This document shows, piece after piece, positions 20,051 through 29,324 of a DNA stretch of 64,000 nt. Source of the DNA: Kofleriaceae bacterium (lineage in GTDB: Bacteria; Myxococcota_A; Polyangia; Haliangiales; Haliangiaceae). A program made the position numbers and the translations under genes. The notes under the pieces were generated by a model. It was not told the DNA's origin and did not search any database. It saw nothing but the letters and a program-made list of their open reading frames with translations. The stretch is taken from the NCBI GenBank assembly GCA_013368795.1, contig JABFXX010000231.1:1-64000 (forward strand). Reading direction: 5' to 3'. The stretch's first letter is position 1. Each line of letters starts with the position of its first letter.

Positions 20051-20063
20051 CGCATGGGTTGCG
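20051..20063 (-). promoter_or_regulatory. Dyad-like UAS candidate CGCATGGGTTGCG (9/10)
   Basis: One mismatch to CGCAR-N3-YTGCG; 20 nt from GG of the 20017-20030 element. Confidence 0.4.
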
Positions 20064-20080
20064 CGTCAGGGGCGCGCCGT

Positions 20081-20093
20081 CGCAATGCCTGCA
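20081..20093 (+). promoter_or_regulatory. Dyad UAS candidate CGCAATGCCTGCA (9/10)
   Basis: 31 nt upstream of GG at 20125. Confidence 0.55.
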
Positions 20094-20123
20094 TCGCAGT
20101 GACGTCGCGACTCTGCGGGGCTC

Positions 20124-20139
20124 TGGCATCTAGCTTGCG
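20124..20139 (+). promoter_or_regulatory. Candidate sigma54 promoter TGGCATCTAGCTTGCG (CBS-USP operon)
   Basis: GG-N10-GC, close to TGGCACG-N4-TTGCW; 26 nt to ATG 20164 with GAGGAG Shine-Dalgarno in the predicted leader. Confidence 0.65.
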
Positions 20140-20163
20140 TCCCGTGACATCGAGGAGCCCGCG

Positions 20164-20595
20164 ATGAGGATCGAGGAAATCATGACGAGGGTCGTGTTCA
20201 CGATCGAGCCCCACCTGCATCTGGACGAGGCCGCTCATCGCATGCATGCCGCGGCCGTTCGTCACCTGGTGGTCGTCGAGCGAGGCTGCGTCGTCGGCGT
20301 GCTTTCGGACCGCGACGTCGAACGGATTCATGGCCTCCGTCACGCCGGGGTCGACGAGAAGTGGACGGTCGCGGATGCGATGAGCTCTCGCGTGATCACG
20401 GCCGCCCCCGAGACGTCGCTGCGTCACGCGGCGCAGCTGCTCCGCGCGCACGTCGTCGATTGCCTGCCGGTCGTCGAGGGCAAGGAGCTCGTCGGAATCG
20501 TCACGACGTCCGACCTGCTCGAGGTGCTCAGCCGCGGCAAGGAACACGCACCTGCGACGCCCGCGCCGGAAGAGCACGGTGTGTCGAGGACCTGA
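20164..20595 (+). CDS. CBS domain-containing protein
   Basis: MRIEEIMTRVVFTIEPHLHLDEAAHRMHAAAVRHLVVVERGCVVGVLSDRDV... two CBS motifs. Confidence 0.92.
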   Translation: MRIEEIMTRVVFTIEPHLHLDEAAHRMHAAAVRHLVVVERGCVVGVLSDRDVERIHGLRHAGVDEKWTVADAMSSRVITAAPETSLRHAAQLLRAHVVDCLPVVEGKELVGIVTTSDLLEVLSRGKEHAPATPAPEEHGVSRT

Positions 20596-20600
20596 GCAGG

Positions 20601-21368
20601 ATGACCCCGCATCGCATTCTCTGCCCGATCGACTTCACGCTGGCATCGGAACAGACGATGCGAATCGCTGCCCGGCTATCGGCGGAGTGGCAGCAGGAGC
20701 TCGTCGTCGCCTACGCGTGCTACCTCCCACGCTCGGCGTTCGCGGGGATCGCCAGGTTGCCGGCCGACATGATGAGACGCCTTCTCGAGGAGGACGAGCT
20801 CGCCCTGGTCGATGCAGCGCAGAGCGCAGGCGAGCTGGGCGCGGCGGCAGTCAGCTCGGCCTTGTACTCGGGCTCGCCGGCCGAGGAGATCGTCGAGGCT
20901 CTCAACGAGGACCCGATGTTCGACCTGGTCGTGATGAGCACGCACGGCCGCTCGGGGCTTCGCCGGATGGTCATGGGCTCGATCACCGAGCACGTCATCC
21001 GTCATGCGCCTTGCTCGGTGCTGGCGATGCGCCGTGACACGCTTCTCGACGACAGCGGGTTTCGCCACGTGCTGTGTGCGCTCGACGTCTCGATCGCATC
21101 CCGCCACGCGCTGCTGTACGCCTCGAACCTCGTCGAGCGGGATATCGGCCGCATCACGCCGCTGCGCATGAGCGAGTCGATCGTCGAAGTGCCGGTCAGT
21201 ATCACCGTCCGCGAGATCGCGTGCGCGGTCGACCGCACGCGCACGATCGATCTCGTGATCCTCGCCGGCGACTCGCTCCCGAAAAGTCGCGCACGTCTCG
21301 CGCGGATCGCGACGAACGTTCTGCGCGAGACGTCGTGCCCGGTGCTCGTCGCGCGCGCAAGAGAATGA
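20601..21368 (+). CDS. Universal stress protein (tandem UspA, second domain degenerate)
   Basis: HRILCPIDFTLASEQTMRIAARLS...LVVMSTHGRSGLRRMVMGSITEHVIRHAPCSVLAMR, followed by FRHVLCALDVSIASRHALLYA. Confidence 0.9.
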   Translation: MTPHRILCPIDFTLASEQTMRIAARLSAEWQQELVVAYACYLPRSAFAGIARLPADMMRRLLEEDELALVDAAQSAGELGAAAVSSALYSGSPAEEIVEALNEDPMFDLVVMSTHGRSGLRRMVMGSITEHVIRHAPCSVLAMRRDTLLDDSGFRHVLCALDVSIASRHALLYASNLVERDIGRITPLRMSESIVEVPVSITVREIACAVDRTRTIDLVILAGDSLPKSRARLARIATNVLRETSCPVLVARARE

Positions 21369-21407
21369 CTACGTGCGCTCGGGTACGCGAGGGACCGCGC
21401 ACCGTGC

Positions 21408-21496
21408 TGTCGTGCCTCGAGCGAACCGCTCGGACGTCCCTCTAGCCTCGTCCCGGGTACCAAACACGGTCCGAGCGGCTCACTCCAGGCACGACA
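21408..21496. repeat. Large inverted repeat, 28-bp arms (25/28 identical), 33-nt loop
   Basis: 21408-21435 TGTCGTGCCTCGAGCGAACCGCTCGGAC; 21469-21496 reverse complement TGTCGTGCCTGGAGTGAGCCGCTCGGAC; between convergent genes. Confidence 0.85.
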
Positions 21497-21526
21497 ACTA
21501 TCAGTGCAGTGCGTTCGGCGTCAGCT

Positions 21527-22150
21527 TCAGGCTCCTTCGACTTGATGCGTTGCAAGATCAGAACCGCGCGCACGGCGGCGGACGGCGTTCGAGACGCGGG
21601 CGGCGAACTGCGAGGCGACGTACTCGTCGTCACGCGGAAACACATCGACGATCAGCGGCAGGAGCTCGATCGTCTGGAGTACGCGCGTGATCGTACGGCC
21701 CAGGACGGCTCGCGCAGCCACGACGAACAGCGCTGACGGGATGTCGACGAGCACCGAGCGATACAGAGCGAGCCACCGGCGCATGTTTCGATCGCGCATG
21801 CGTCGCCCCGTCATGCCGATCACGATCATGTCGTAGTCGGGCGGAGCGGGCATCGCGTGCGCGTCGACGTTGCCGAGCTCTGCGATGTGTCCGTCGGACG
21901 CGAGTTGCTTGCAGATGTGAACGCCGACGCGCGTGATCGCGGAATCTCTGAAGCCGATCGCGACGAGCACGTGCGCGTGACGCGGAGAGTCCGCGGGTAG
22001 AAAGTCATCGTCGTCGATCGCGCGAGCGAACACGCTGCTACGTGTTGCATCGGTCGTACCTTCGACGAGCAATAACGCTACGCAGAACATTCGCTTGCGA
22101 CGCACTCCACGGGCAGTACACCGCAACAGCCATGCCTGCCCCTTCACCAT
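21527..22150 (-). CDS. Flavodoxin-like / HemG-like domain protein (tentative)
   Basis: HAHVLVAIGFRDSAITRVGVHICKQLASDGHIAELGNVDAHAMPAPPDYDMIVIGMTGRRMRDRNMRRWLALYRSVLVDIPSALFVV resembles the flavodoxin fold; true start probably downstream of 22150. Confidence 0.45.
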   Translation of the reverse strand: MVKGQAWLLRCTARGVRRKRMFCVALLLVEGTTDATRSSVFARAIDDDDFLPADSPRHAHVLVAIGFRDSAITRVGVHICKQLASDGHIAELGNVDAHAMPAPPDYDMIVIGMTGRRMRDRNMRRWLALYRSVLVDIPSALFVVAARAVLGRTITRVLQTIELLPLIVDVFPRDDEYVASQFAARVSNAVRRRARGSDLATHQVEGA

Positions 22151-23814
22151 CCGGGCTCGTGCTCGGTACGTGGATCGATCCAGAGGGTCGTCGCACGGAA
22201 TGGAGCGATGCCGAGATCCACCCGGACCTCGAGACCATCGAGCACGATGCAGGTCGGCTCGAGAGCGGGCGGATCTTGATCGTCGAGGACGAGCACCTCG
22301 TCGCGCTCGACCTCCAGGTGCGGCTCAAGCACATGGGCCACCAGCCCGATGTCGCGTACTCGGGCGAGGAGGCGGTGCAGAAGGCGACCCAGAACAAGTT
22401 CGACCTGCTGCTGATGGACATCAAGCTCAAGGGCGCGCTCGACGGGATCGAGGCGGCCAAGCTGATCCGCGAGACGTTCGACGTCCCGATCATCTATCTC
22501 ACCGCGTATGCCGACAACCACACGCTCGATCGTGCGCGCTACACCGAGCCCTACGGCTACATCCTCAAGCCGTTCCAGGAGCGCGAGCTCAAGGCGGCGA
22601 TCGAGATGGCGTTGCGCCGGCACGCGCACGACAAGCAGCGCTCGCAACAGCAGGTGCTCGAGCGCTTCCTCGCGGAGGCGAGCGCGCACATGGCGACGTC
22701 GCTCGACTACCGTGCGGTTGCACGAAGCACGGCAGAGCTCATCGTTCCGCGCTACGCCGACTGGTGTCTGATCCACCTGCGCGAGGCAGCCGACGAGGTG
22801 CCGGCGTTCTCGTTCACGCAGCCGTCTGGCGACGATCGGCCGGTGTCATCGCCGCTGGTCGACATGGTCGAGCGGACCGGTCGTCCCGAGATGATCTCCG
22901 CGATCGCAGGGACCGGCGCGTATCGTGACGCGTTCGGTCCGCAGCATGTCGAGACGCTTCGCGACCTCGGCGCGCGATCGCTCATGTGCGTACCGCTGGT
23001 CGTGCGCGACCAGGTCCTCGGTTCGCTGGCGCTCGTCTCGGGCAAGACGCGCGCTCACTACACGGCTTCGGACATGGCGTTCGTCGAGGACCTCGCGCGC
23101 AGGCTCGCGGTGGCACTCGACAACGCGCTGCTCTATCGCCGCGCCGAGCGCGCGATCCTCATGCGCGACGACGTGCTCGCGGTCGTCTCCCACGATCTGC
23201 GCACACCGCTGTCGACGATCTTGATGCAGGCCGAGCTGTTGTCGTCGCACGATGACCTCGGCGGCGTCGGCCAGGCGATCGCGAGAGCCGCGCAGCGGAT
23301 GAACCGGCTGATCGGCGACCTGCTCGACGCCTCGGCGATCAACAGCGGCCAGCTCGCGCTCGAGGTCGGAACCCATCGCGCCGACGAGCTCGTCCACGAG
23401 GCGGCCGAGCCGTTCCGGTCGATGGCCGAGACGCGAGGGATCTCGCTCGAGGAGGTCGCGACGACCGAGGTCGGCACGGTCCGCTGCGACCGCGATCGCA
23501 TGCTCCAGGCGCTGTCGAATCTGATCGACAACGCGCTCCGGTTCACACCACGCGGCGGCAGGGTCTGCGTCGCGGCGAGGCGAGACGGCGACGGTGTTCA
23601 GCTCGAGGTTCTCGATACGGGCAGGGGCATTCCGCCCGACCAGCTGCCTCATCTATTCGACCGGTTCTGGCGAGGGCAGGCTCGTCGAGGCGGGGCAGGG
23701 CTCGGGCTCTTCATCACGAAGGGGATCGTCGGCGCGCACGACAGCGCACTGAAGGTAGAGAGCACGGTGAACGTGGGCTCGCGGTTTCATTTCACGCTGC
23801 GAGCGGGCTCTTGA
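22132..23814 (+). CDS. REC-GAF-histidine kinase hybrid
   Basis: RILIVEDEHLVALDLQVRLK...DLLLMDIKLKG receiver; GAF-like middle; VVSHDLRTPLSTILMQAELL; LSNLIDNALRFTP; GGAGLGLFITKGIV. Confidence 0.9.
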   Translation: MPAPSPSGLVLGTWIDPEGRRTEWSDAEIHPDLETIEHDAGRLESGRILIVEDEHLVALDLQVRLKHMGHQPDVAYSGEEAVQKATQNKFDLLLMDIKLKGALDGIEAAKLIRETFDVPIIYLTAYADNHTLDRARYTEPYGYILKPFQERELKAAIEMALRRHAHDKQRSQQQVLERFLAEASAHMATSLDYRAVARSTAELIVPRYADWCLIHLREAADEVPAFSFTQPSGDDRPVSSPLVDMVERTGRPEMISAIAGTGAYRDAFGPQHVETLRDLGARSLMCVPLVVRDQVLGSLALVSGKTRAHYTASDMAFVEDLARRLAVALDNALLYRRAERAILMRDDVLAVVSHDLRTPLSTILMQAELLSSHDDLGGVGQAIARAAQRMNRLIGDLLDASAINSGQLALEVGTHRADELVHEAAEPFRSMAETRGISLEEVATTEVGTVRCDRDRMLQALSNLIDNALRFTPRGGRVCVAARRDGDGVQLEVLDTGRGIPPDQLPHLFDRFWRGQARRGGAGLGLFITKGIVGAHDSALKVESTVNVGSRFHFTLRAGS

Positions 23815-23820
23815 GGTGCG

Positions 23821-26517
23821 ATGACGAGGCGCAGCGCCATCGCGAGCATCGCCCTGGCGGGCATCTTCATTCTCGTTGCGTGGCTCGGGATGTCGGTCCA
23901 CGCGCCGATGGAGATTCCGTCGCTGTTGTGGGCACCCAGCGGCATCGCGCTCGCGTTCGCCCTGATCTACGGACCGGTCACCGCGCTCGGCATCCTCGTC
24001 GGTTGCTTCGCGTCGGTCGTCATGCGCGGCCACGTGGCATGGGTCGCGGCCACGATCGCGTCCGTCAACGCGCTCGAGACGCTCGTCGCCTACTACGTCC
24101 TGCGTCACTACGACTTTCATCTCGCGCTCGATCGGCTGCGAGACGTGGTCGCGCTGGTGGTGACCGCGTTCGTCGTGTCGGTGGCGAGCGCGAGCCTGAC
24201 GACCGCACTCGTGTTCCAGTTCGTGCCGCACCGCGACGGCAGTCTCGAGATGTGGTGGCGGTGGTGCTGGGGACACATCTCAGGCGATTTGATCGTCACG
24301 CCGCTGATCGTCACCTGGGCTCGCGCGCCGAGCATCGCGCAATACAGCAGGCCCGCGCTCGTGGAGATGCTCGTGCTCGCGCTCGGCGTGGTCGTGGTTG
24401 TCACCGGCGTCCTGACAAGCTGGCTTCCCGGGTCGAGGATGCCGCACTACCTGTTCCCGCTGCTCATCTGGTCGGCGCTGCGGTTCGGACCGCGTGGTGC
24501 CGCGACGACGAACGCGGTGATCACGTGCTTCGCGGTGCTCGGGATCATGTACCAGCGAGGTCCGTTCGGAGAGCTCGCCGACTTCCAGAGCTTCGTCTCG
24601 ATCTCGGCGATAGCGACGCTCGCGCTCGGTGCGATGCGCGTCGAGGTGATCCGTGCGTTCCGGCGCAAGGCCGCGATCCAGAGCGCCGCGCTCGACGCGA
24701 TCGTCACGTTCGACTCGCGTGACCGCATCTGCGAGTTCAATCCAGCCGCCGAGCGGTTGTTCGGGGTACCGGAGGCATTCGCACTCGGCCGGAACATCAA
24801 ACATCTGTTCGTGCCCTCCGAGCGTTACCTCGAATCCGGCGAGAGTGTCGCCGCCTTCCTCCGCGAACACGCCGAGGAGATCGTCGGCAAGCGCGTCCGC
24901 TACACGGCGAAGCGATTCGACGGCACCGAGTTCCCCGCCGAGGTCGCGATCTCGCGCGTGCCGCTCGAGGACGAGGACTTCTTCACCGGCTTCGTGCACG
25001 ACATCACTGCGGAACACCGCGCCGAGGAGCACCGCCGCGAGACGCGCCGGATGCTCGAGCACGAGGTCGAGGAGCGCACGGGCGAGCTGCGCCGCAAGGA
25101 GGAGCTGCTTCGCGATACGCAGGAGCTCGCGCATCTCGGAAGCTTCGACTTCGAGCTCGCCACCGGAGCGCTCGCGTGGTCTGACGAGATGTTCCGGATC
25201 TACGGCCAGGACCCGAAGTCGTTCGTGCCGAACTATCCGGCGTTCCTCGGTGCCGTGCATCCCGAGGATCGGGCCGAAGTGACCGAGGTGCTCGAGAGGA
25301 CGATCGCGGCGGGTACGCCGTTCATCGTCGAGGAGCGGATCGTCCGACCCGACGGTAGCGTGCGCGTCCTGCTCTCGCAGGCAAAGGTGATGCACAGCTC
25401 CGATGGCCGTGGCTCCCACATGATGGGCTGCTGCCAGGACATCACCGAGCGCAAGCTCTCCGACGCCGAGCGCTACCGGCTCGTCGATCTGGTCGAGTCA
25501 TCGGCCGATGCGATGCTGCTGCTCTCGCTCGACGGCACCATCGAGACCTGGAACCCGGCCGCGGAGAAGATGTTCGGCTACACCGCGGCCGAGGTCGTCG
25601 GCCATCACGCCGATATGCTCGTGCCGCCCGGGCTCGCATCGCGGCTCGATCGAATGGTCGCCGCCGTCGGCGCGCGCGAGCGCCTCGAGACCTACGAGCT
25701 CGTCCACCAGCGCAAGGATGGCTCGACGTTCGACGGCTCCGGGACGATGTCGAGCATCGTCGACCACCGCGGGCACGTGATCGGCGTCTCGAAGGTGCTG
25801 AGAGACACGACCGAGCAGAAGCGCGCGCGCGACCAGCTGCGCGATTCGCTGCGCGAGAAGGAGGTCCTGCTCCGCGAGATTCACCACCGCGTGAAGAACA
25901 ACCTGCAGGTCATCTCGAGCCTGTTGAACCTCCAGGTCGCGTCGGTGCCGAGCGAGGTCGCGCGCAAGGGTTTGATCGAGAGCCAGAGCAGGATCCAGTC
26001 GATGGCGCTGCTCCACCAGCTGCTGTACCAATCGAAGGACCTCGCGCGCATCGAGCTCGGCGACTACCTGCGTGCCCTGCTCAGCTACCTCGCGACGACC
26101 TACGACGCGCTCGATCGCTCGATCCGGTGCGTCGTCGAGGCACCGTCCGTGCTGCTCGACCTCGATCGCGCGATCCCGTGCGGCCTGATCGTCAACGAGC
26201 TGGTGACGAACTCGCTGCGCCACGCGTTTCCATCGGGGCGCGGCGGCCATATCACGGTCGAGGTCACCGAGGTCGAGGTCGATCGACTGCGGCTCGAGGT
26301 CCAGGACGACGGCGTCGGAATCCCCGCGGACATCACGCCGGAGACCTCGCCGAGCTTCGGCCTCCAGATCGCGCGCTCGCTCACCCAGCAGCTCGACGGG
26401 ATCGTGCAGATCTTCAGGACAGGTGGAACGCAGATCAGGGTCGAGTTCCCGATCGGCAACACTCGCGATCAGACGTCAGGAGCCGACGCACAACGTCCCG
26501 CAGCCGCGACAGGCTGA
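23821..26517 (+). CDS. MASE1-PAS-HisKA_2/HWE-type sensor histidine kinase
   Basis: N-terminal polytopic MASE1-like segment, several PAS domains, LREIHHRVKNNLQVISSLLNLQ motif. Confidence 0.9.
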   Translation: MTRRSAIASIALAGIFILVAWLGMSVHAPMEIPSLLWAPSGIALAFALIYGPVTALGILVGCFASVVMRGHVAWVAATIASVNALETLVAYYVLRHYDFHLALDRLRDVVALVVTAFVVSVASASLTTALVFQFVPHRDGSLEMWWRWCWGHISGDLIVTPLIVTWARAPSIAQYSRPALVEMLVLALGVVVVVTGVLTSWLPGSRMPHYLFPLLIWSALRFGPRGAATTNAVITCFAVLGIMYQRGPFGELADFQSFVSISAIATLALGAMRVEVIRAFRRKAAIQSAALDAIVTFDSRDRICEFNPAAERLFGVPEAFALGRNIKHLFVPSERYLESGESVAAFLREHAEEIVGKRVRYTAKRFDGTEFPAEVAISRVPLEDEDFFTGFVHDITAEHRAEEHRRETRRMLEHEVEERTGELRRKEELLRDTQELAHLGSFDFELATGALAWSDEMFRIYGQDPKSFVPNYPAFLGAVHPEDRAEVTEVLERTIAAGTPFIVEERIVRPDGSVRVLLSQAKVMHSSDGRGSHMMGCCQDITERKLSDAERYRLVDLVESSADAMLLLSLDGTIETWNPAAEKMFGYTAAEVVGHHADMLVPPGLASRLDRMVAAVGARERLETYELVHQRKDGSTFDGSGTMSSIVDHRGHVIGVSKVLRDTTEQKRARDQLRDSLREKEVLLREIHHRVKNNLQVISSLLNLQVASVPSEVARKGLIESQSRIQSMALLHQLLYQSKDLARIELGDYLRALLSYLATTYDALDRSIRCVVEAPSVLLDLDRAIPCGLIVNELVTNSLRHAFPSGRGGHITVEVTEVEVDRLRLEVQDDGVGIPADITPETSPSFGLQIARSLTQQLDGIVQIFRTGGTQIRVEFPIGNTRDQTSGADAQRPAAATG

Positions 26518-26827
26518 ACGGCTTGTGGAGGAGCACCGCGTTGTCGCCGAGCAGTGCGACATCCTCGTGGCGGATCCTCGAAGCAGTCATCACGATCACC
26601 GGGGATGACACGCCCGCCGTGCGGGCACTGTGCGCGACCTGCAGGCCGGTCATCCACGGCATCGCCACGTCCGTGATGATGAGCTGGTAGTTTCCCTCGG
26701 CCAGCATCTGGAGCATCTCGTTACCATCGTCGGCGCGAATGACCGTGTAGCCGAGACCTTCAATTGCATTAGAGACCAGCGTCAGCGTATCGGCATCATC
26801 GTCAGCAACGAGCACTCTCGGCTCCAT
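26435..26827 (-). CDS. Single-domain response regulator
   Basis: MEPRVLVADDDADTLTLVSNAIEGLGYTVIRADDGNEML...LIITDVAMPWMTG...LLHKPFSLSRL. Confidence 0.88.
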   Translation of the reverse strand: MEPRVLVADDDADTLTLVSNAIEGLGYTVIRADDGNEMLQMLAEGNYQLIITDVAMPWMTGLQVAHSARTAGVSSPVIVMTASRIRHEDVALLGDNAVLLHKPFSLSRLRDVVRRLLTSDRECCRSGTRP

Positions 26828-26855
26828 GAAGGGCGAATGTGCATCCTGCGTGCCG

Positions 26856-28250
26856 TCAACGTTCGGCTGAGGAGGGCTTCTGCATGGCCATGCTGCGCTC
26901 CAAGCGCGCGAGGAGCGTTGCAGCACGTTCCTGGCCGATGGCCGAGCTGACGCGTGTCGCGTGCTCGTGTGCCGACCGCACCAACCGACGCGCGCGTCCG
27001 CGGTCACCGAGATGCCCGTAGAGCGCGGCGAGAGTGAGCAGCACGCACCACAATGACGGCGTCGAGCGTCCGGCCTCGACCTCGGCGGTGAGTCGCTCGA
27101 CCGCCCGCTCGAGCTCGGCAATCGCCTGCTCGGGTTCGTGCTGATCGACGAGCGTGCGCGCGATCGCGAGATATGCGTGGACCATCCGGTCGGAGTCACC
27201 TACGGCGTTCGCGGCCTCGGCCTCGTGATGGAGGTGGCCGAGCGCGCCGCGACCCTCGCGAAGCGTCATCCCCTTCGATCGCTTCGGCAGGTTGTGTTGC
27301 GGCCAGCGCTGGGTCGGTCCGGTGGTCGAGAACAAGAGCGGCGCGAGCGGCTGGCTCGTGCGCGCGAGCGAGCTTCGCACCCGACGGATCTCGGAGCCGA
27401 ACATCTCGGCATCCTCGAACCGCTCACCCGGATGCTTCGCGAGCGCGCGCATGACGAGCGACTCGACGACCGCGGGGATGAACAGATCACCTCGCCGGCG
27501 CGACGGCGCGATCGGATCGTCGTTGAGCTGGCGGGACAGGATCTCCTGCGTGCAGCCGCCGGCAAACGGCGTCGAGCCGGTCAGGAGCTCGTAGAGCAGG
27601 ACACCGGTCGCGTAGACATCCGAGGCAGGGGATGCCGGCTGGCCCTGGATCAGCTCCGGCGCGATGTACTCGGGCGTTCCGTAGAGGAGATGCGTGTCGT
27701 TAGCCTTGTCTGGCGGATGCGCCTTCGCGAGTCCGAAGTCGAACAGCCGCGCAGACAGACCGCCGCTGCGCGTCGACTCGACGAGCACGTTGTCTGCCTT
27801 GACGTCGGCGTGGATGATCCCGCACGCGTGGGACTCCGCCAGTGCGTCGAGGATCTGCGATGTGAGATCGAGCGCGACGTCGACGTCGAGAGGTCCGTGA
27901 CTCCCGAGGAGCCGACCGAGCAGGACACCATGCACGTGCTCCATGACGAGGAACGGCACGCCACCGCAATCGCCGTAGTCGATTACCGCGACGATGTTGC
28001 GATGCCAGAGCCTGCCGGCGACGAACGCCTCCGTACGAAACCGCTGAAGCACGTCGGCCTGCACCGGCGCGTCGGGACGCGGCATCTTGATCGCGACGCG
28101 GCGACCAAGCGAACGCTGGACTGCACCATAGACGACTCCCATCCCGCCGGCGCCGATGACATCACCCAGTACGTACTTCCCACCGATCAATTCTCCACAT
28201 CTCTTCGACGCCGCCATGATGATGTCCAGCATGGTCGCTGCCCAAAGCAT
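26856..28250 (-). CDS. Ser/Thr protein kinase with TPR-like C-terminus
   Basis: GKYVLGDVIGAGGMGVVYGAVQ, VAIKMPR, IIHADVKADNVLV, DFGLAKA, GTPEYIAPELI. Confidence 0.92.
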   Translation of the reverse strand: MLWAATMLDIIMAASKRCGELIGGKYVLGDVIGAGGMGVVYGAVQRSLGRRVAIKMPRPDAPVQADVLQRFRTEAFVAGRLWHRNIVAVIDYGDCGGVPFLVMEHVHGVLLGRLLGSHGPLDVDVALDLTSQILDALAESHACGIIHADVKADNVLVESTRSGGLSARLFDFGLAKAHPPDKANDTHLLYGTPEYIAPELIQGQPASPASDVYATGVLLYELLTGSTPFAGGCTQEILSRQLNDDPIAPSRRRGDLFIPAVVESLVMRALAKHPGERFEDAEMFGSEIRRVRSSLARTSQPLAPLLFSTTGPTQRWPQHNLPKRSKGMTLREGRGALGHLHHEAEAANAVGDSDRMVHAYLAIARTLVDQHEPEQAIAELERAVERLTAEVEAGRSTPSLWCVLLTLAALYGHLGDRGRARRLVRSAHEHATRVSSAIGQERAATLLARLERSMAMQKPSSAER

Positions 28251-28621
28251 GCAGCGTGCCCTACAGAACGTTGCGTTCCGGTCGGGGATTCACGACCTTC
28301 GTGGCGGCTCGACGCGCGCGAGCACACCTACCGCACTACCAGATGCGCCGTACCGACGGCTCGTGCCGCGCGTCGTTCGGTCAATTCGTCGACGAAACGT
28401 TGGTCTATGCGATGCACCGGCCTTCGGTCGCGTCGTCGAGCGAGCGCCGTGATCGAAGGCCCGCTTGTCGCTGAGCTCCAGCACGATCCACGTCGAACCT
28501 CGACGACGCACCACCTACAACTACAAACAGAATCCGTAGAACAGCTGATATGCACTGAAAGCTGTCGGCCCTATATCTGGAATGACGGCCGCTTGTCCTT
28601 GCGGCTAGAAAGGATCCAGGG

Positions 28622-29323
28622 ATGGGGCGTATGGATTGCGAGGACGCGGCGGGTCTTCTCGAAGACGATGTCGTTGCCATCACGCACGATCTGAAGAGTC
28701 CACTCGCGGTGATCGCGCTCGAGGTCGAATGTCTCGACGGAAAGCTCGGTGAGCAGTCGGTATGTGAACAGCGCCGTGCGCTACGCCGGATCCAGCGCAA
28801 CGTCGAGTCAATGGACAGGCTGGTGCACGAGCTGCTCGATCTCTCGCGCATGGACTCGGCGCGCCTCGAGGTCATCCCTGCCTTGACCGACCTCCGTGAC
28901 ATCGTCCTCGACACCGTCGATCGAATGCTCGCGACGAGCGATCACTCGACGGTTCGCATCGAGGCGGAGGCGCCGGCGATGGTGCTCGTCGACGTGCCGC
29001 GCATCGAGCGCGTCATCGCGAACCTCGTCGGCAACGCGCTGAAGTACGCGCCGGACCACCCCGTCACCGTCAGGCTCGAGGCCGAAGGAGCGGTCGCGCG
29101 CGTCTCGGTCATCGACGGCGGGCCGGGGCTGACGCCGGACGAGATGCGCTCGCTGTTCGTCAAGCACCACCGTTGCCGCGGCGCTTCGCGTCTCGATGGT
29201 TCGGGGCTCGGGCTCTACGTGAGCCGCAAGATCGTCGAGGCGCACGGCGGCCTCATCGGCGTCGAGAGCGGGGAGGGCTCGGGCTCGCGGTTCTACTTCG
29301 AGCTGCCGCTGTACCGCCGGTAG
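28622..29323 (+). CDS. Sensor histidine kinase (no N-terminal sensor)
   Basis: VVAITHDLKSPLAVIALEVECL; IANLVGNALKYAP; GSGLGLYVSRKIVEAHGG. Confidence 0.88.
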   Translation: MGRMDCEDAAGLLEDDVVAITHDLKSPLAVIALEVECLDGKLGEQSVCEQRRALRRIQRNVESMDRLVHELLDLSRMDSARLEVIPALTDLRDIVLDTVDRMLATSDHSTVRIEAEAPAMVLVDVPRIERVIANLVGNALKYAPDHPVTVRLEAEGAVARVSVIDGGPGLTPDEMRSLFVKHHRCRGASRLDGSGLGLYVSRKIVEAHGGLIGVESGEGSGSRFYFELPLYRR

Positions 29324-29324
29324 C

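Noticed and set aside
28579-28592. TGGAATGACGGCCGCT upstream of the kinase at 28622
   Set aside because: GG-N10-GC present but poor -12, 30 nt to ATG and no dyad at any phased position; GG-N10-GC alone is common at this GC content.
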